NCBI RefSeq assembly: GCF_029869215.1
Contig: NZ_JARWPM010000412.1
Span: 1 to 54,928, forward strand
Direction: 5' to 3'
Source of the DNA: Nocardia carnea
GTDB lineage: Bacteria; Actinomycetota; Actinomycetes; Mycobacteriales; Mycobacteriaceae
DNA length: 54,928 bases
The position numbers and the translations under genes were made by a program. This document shows, piece by piece, positions 53,332-54,928 of the stretch (position 1 is its first letter; each line of letters starts with the position of its first letter). The notes under the pieces are model-generated. The model was not told the origin of the DNA. It saw only the letters and a program-made list of their open reading frames with translations, and did no database searches.

Positions 53332-54822
53332 ATGACCGCGATTGTCGACACCGGCCAGCAATCATCCGATACGGCACCATCGTTCACCCACCGGCGCCGC
53401 GGGCGCTGGATCGACCGCTGGGAGCCCGACAACGAACAGTTCTGGTCCGCCGGCGCCGACCGCACGGCGCGCAAGAATTTGATCTTCTCGGTCTTCGCCG
53501 AGAACCTCGGATTCAGTATCTGGGTCCTCTGGGCCAGCGTGGTCACCAGTATGGGTGCCGCCGGCTTCGGCTTCCTGGAAGGCCTGGGCAGCGGTAACCC
53601 GGTCGCGGTGAGCAACGCCCTGCTGCTGACTTCCATCCCGACACTTGTCGGCGCGGCGCTACGCATCCCCTACACCTTCGCCATCCCCCGCTTCGGCGGC
53701 CGTGCCTTCACCGCGTTCAGCGCGGGCATGCTGCTGATTCCCGCCCTGGGCCTGATCTTCTTCGTCAACCAGCCCGGCACCCCGATGTGGGTTTTCGTGG
53801 TGCTGGCGGCACTGTCCGGTTTCGGTGGCGGCAACTTCTCCTCGTCGATGGCCAATATCTCGTTCTTCTTCCCCGACGGGAAGAAGGGCGCCGCCCTCGG
53901 AATCAACGCCGCCGGTGGGAATCTCGGGGTGGCCCAGACCCAGCTGCTGCTGCCGTTGCTGATCACCCTCGGCACCCATCTCACCGCGAAGGACGCCGCC
54001 GGATACCGGTTCGGCATCACCCTGTCGGTGCTGGTGTGGGTGCCGTTCATCCTCGCCGCCATGTTCGGCGCACTGCGCTATATGGACAGCCTGTCCACCG
54101 CGAAATCCGACGGCCGCTCCTACAAACTGGCGCTCACCAACCGGCACACCTGGGTGATGGCCTTTCTCTACATCGGCACCTTCGGGTCGTTCATCGGGTT
54201 CTCGTTCGCCTTCCCGACCCTGATCAAGGCCAACTTCCCCGATCTGGCGAGCATCGGCTGGATCACCACCCTCGGTAACCTGGCCTTCCTCGGCGCCCTC
54301 GTCGGCTCGTTCTCCCGGCCGTTCGGCGGCTGGATCTCGGACAAACTCGGGGGCGGCGCGAAGATCACCATCGCCGTGTTCGCCGGGATGGCGGTCGCGG
54401 TGGCGCTCATCATGGCCGCGCTGGAGATGAAGAGTTTCCCGCTGTACCTGATGGCCTTCCTGGTGCTGTTCGTGCTCACCGGTATCGGCAACGGTTCCAC
54501 CTACCGGATGATCCCGTCCATCTTCAGCGCCGAAGCAAAGAAGTACGCCTCCGAACACGGAATCGAACCGCTCGAAGCCGCGGCCTCGGCCAAACGGCAG
54601 GCGGGCGCGGCGATCGGGGTCATCGGCGCGGTCGGCGCCTTCGGCGGTTTCGTCCTGCAGCAGGCGTTGCGCCTGTCCAACACCAACTTCGGCACCATGG
54701 AACCGGCTTTCTGGGCGTACGCCGCCGCGTTCCTGGTGATGGCCGGGGTCACCTGGTGGTTCTACCGGCGGGCCTCGTTCGCCGTGCACCGGGTCCCCTC
54801 GCTGGCCTACGCGAACGTCTGA
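53332..54822 (+). CDS. narK: Nitrate/nitrite MFS transporter NarK (second copy)
   Basis: A 496-residue paralogue of the first NarK, with the same FGGGNFSSSMANISFFFPDG and TGIGNGSTYRMIPSIF nitrate signatures and the Arg-containing ALRIPYTFAIPRFGG and SFSRPFGGWISDKLGG segments. The shared core is strong but the N-terminus and loops differ, so the copies are old paralogues that may specialise in nitrate uptake and nitrite export. ATG 53332 is preferred over ATG 53314 because GAGAGG lies 7 nt before it. It stands alone, with its own TTCTCAC element upstream. Confidence 0.92.
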   Translation: MTAIVDTGQQSSDTAPSFTHRRRGRWIDRWEPDNEQFWSAGADRTARKNLIFSVFAENLGFSIWVLWASVVTSMGAAGFGFLEGLGSGNPVAVSNALLLTSIPTLVGAALRIPYTFAIPRFGGRAFTAFSAGMLLIPALGLIFFVNQPGTPMWVFVVLAALSGFGGGNFSSSMANISFFFPDGKKGAALGINAAGGNLGVAQTQLLLPLLITLGTHLTAKDAAGYRFGITLSVLVWVPFILAAMFGALRYMDSLSTAKSDGRSYKLALTNRHTWVMAFLYIGTFGSFIGFSFAFPTLIKANFPDLASIGWITTLGNLAFLGALVGSFSRPFGGWISDKLGGGAKITIAVFAGMAVAVALIMAALEMKSFPLYLMAFLVLFVLTGIGNGSTYRMIPSIFSAEAKKYASEHGIEPLEAAASAKRQAGAAIGVIGAVGAFGGFVLQQALRLSNTNFGTMEPAFWAYAAAFLVMAGVTWWFYRRASFAVHRVPSLAYANV

Positions 54823-54832
54823 CGGAGTGACG

Positions 54833-54928
54833 AGGGGGGGGGGGGCGGGGGGAAACGACGCCCCCCCCCAAGAAAAAACACCCCCCCACACAACAAAAAA
54901 AAAGCAGCGCGCCCCCCCCCCCCCGCGG
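54833..54928. other. Low-quality contig end
   Basis: After the second narK the sequence collapses into long G, C and A homopolymers with no coding pattern, mirroring the start of the window. It is probably unreliable sequence at a contig edge. Confidence 0.8.

Noticed and set aside
1..54928. tRNA, rRNA, insertion sequences, prophage, integrase or att sites
   Set aside because: No cloverleaf-like sequence, transposase, integrase or flanking duplications were found in gaps or on either strand.

Overview
The window looks like one assembled contig of a high-GC, mycolic-acid-containing actinobacterium, most likely Nocardia or a close relative. The evidence is the very high GC content, an AdnAB/UvrD2/WhiB7/mycoredoxin neighbourhood that matches the Mycobacterium tuberculosis Rv3193c-Rv3204 region, an antigen 85-like esterase, a fused MobA-MoeA protein and a narGHJI operon. 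The first ~120 and last ~95 bases are homopolymer-rich, probably low-quality contig ends.

Region 1 (165-25257) is conserved housekeeping DNA: UPF0182 membrane protein, PPA1309-family protein, Lon-like PDZ protease, mycoredoxin, UvrD2 helicase, WhiB7 antibiotic-resistance regulator, ABC1 kinase-like protein, ThiF/cyclodehydratase-like protein, DUF2342 zinc metalloprotease-like protein, NudC, a TrkA-type potassium channel, a DoxX protein, AdnB and AdnA, a LipV-like hydrolase and an alkyltransferase-like DNA-repair protein. From the mycoredoxin to the DUF2342 gene the order is inverted relative to the remembered M. tuberculosis order. AdnA is about 500 residues longer than its mycobacterial counterpart because of two low-complexity insertions. 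whiB7 has a structured ~550-nt leader with a promoter, an upstream ORF, an intrinsic terminator and a second hairpin covering the ribosome-binding site.

Region 2 (25377-35368) is molybdenum-dependent nitrate respiration. A MobA-MoeA fusion (cofactor maturation) and a MerR regulator face the narGHJI operon on the opposite strand.

Region 3 (35802-43942) is accessory: a secreted S1-type protease homologue lacking the usual catalytic Asp, a secreted antigen 85-like esterase, a single-module NRPS (C-A-PCP-TE) translationally coupled to a small DUF6875-like protein, and a VapBC toxin-antitoxin pair.

Region 4 (43926-54822) is nitrate/nitrite assimilation. A minus-strand operon narK-nirB-nirD-hemD/nnaR-sirohydrochlorin chelatase combines transport, nitrite reduction, regulation and siroheme supply. 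It is followed by a divergent CynX/NimT-type transporter and FadR/GntR regulator pair and a second narK. The narG, first narK and second narK upstream regions share a TTCTCAC-containing element about 80-120 bp before the start codon, a possible common nitrate operator. Recurring features of the window are leaderless-type promoters (TANNNT 6-7 nt before a start codon) and low-complexity Gly/Ala/Pro/Asp/Glu-rich insertions in otherwise conserved enzymes. No tRNA, rRNA, insertion sequence, prophage or CRISPR array was seen.
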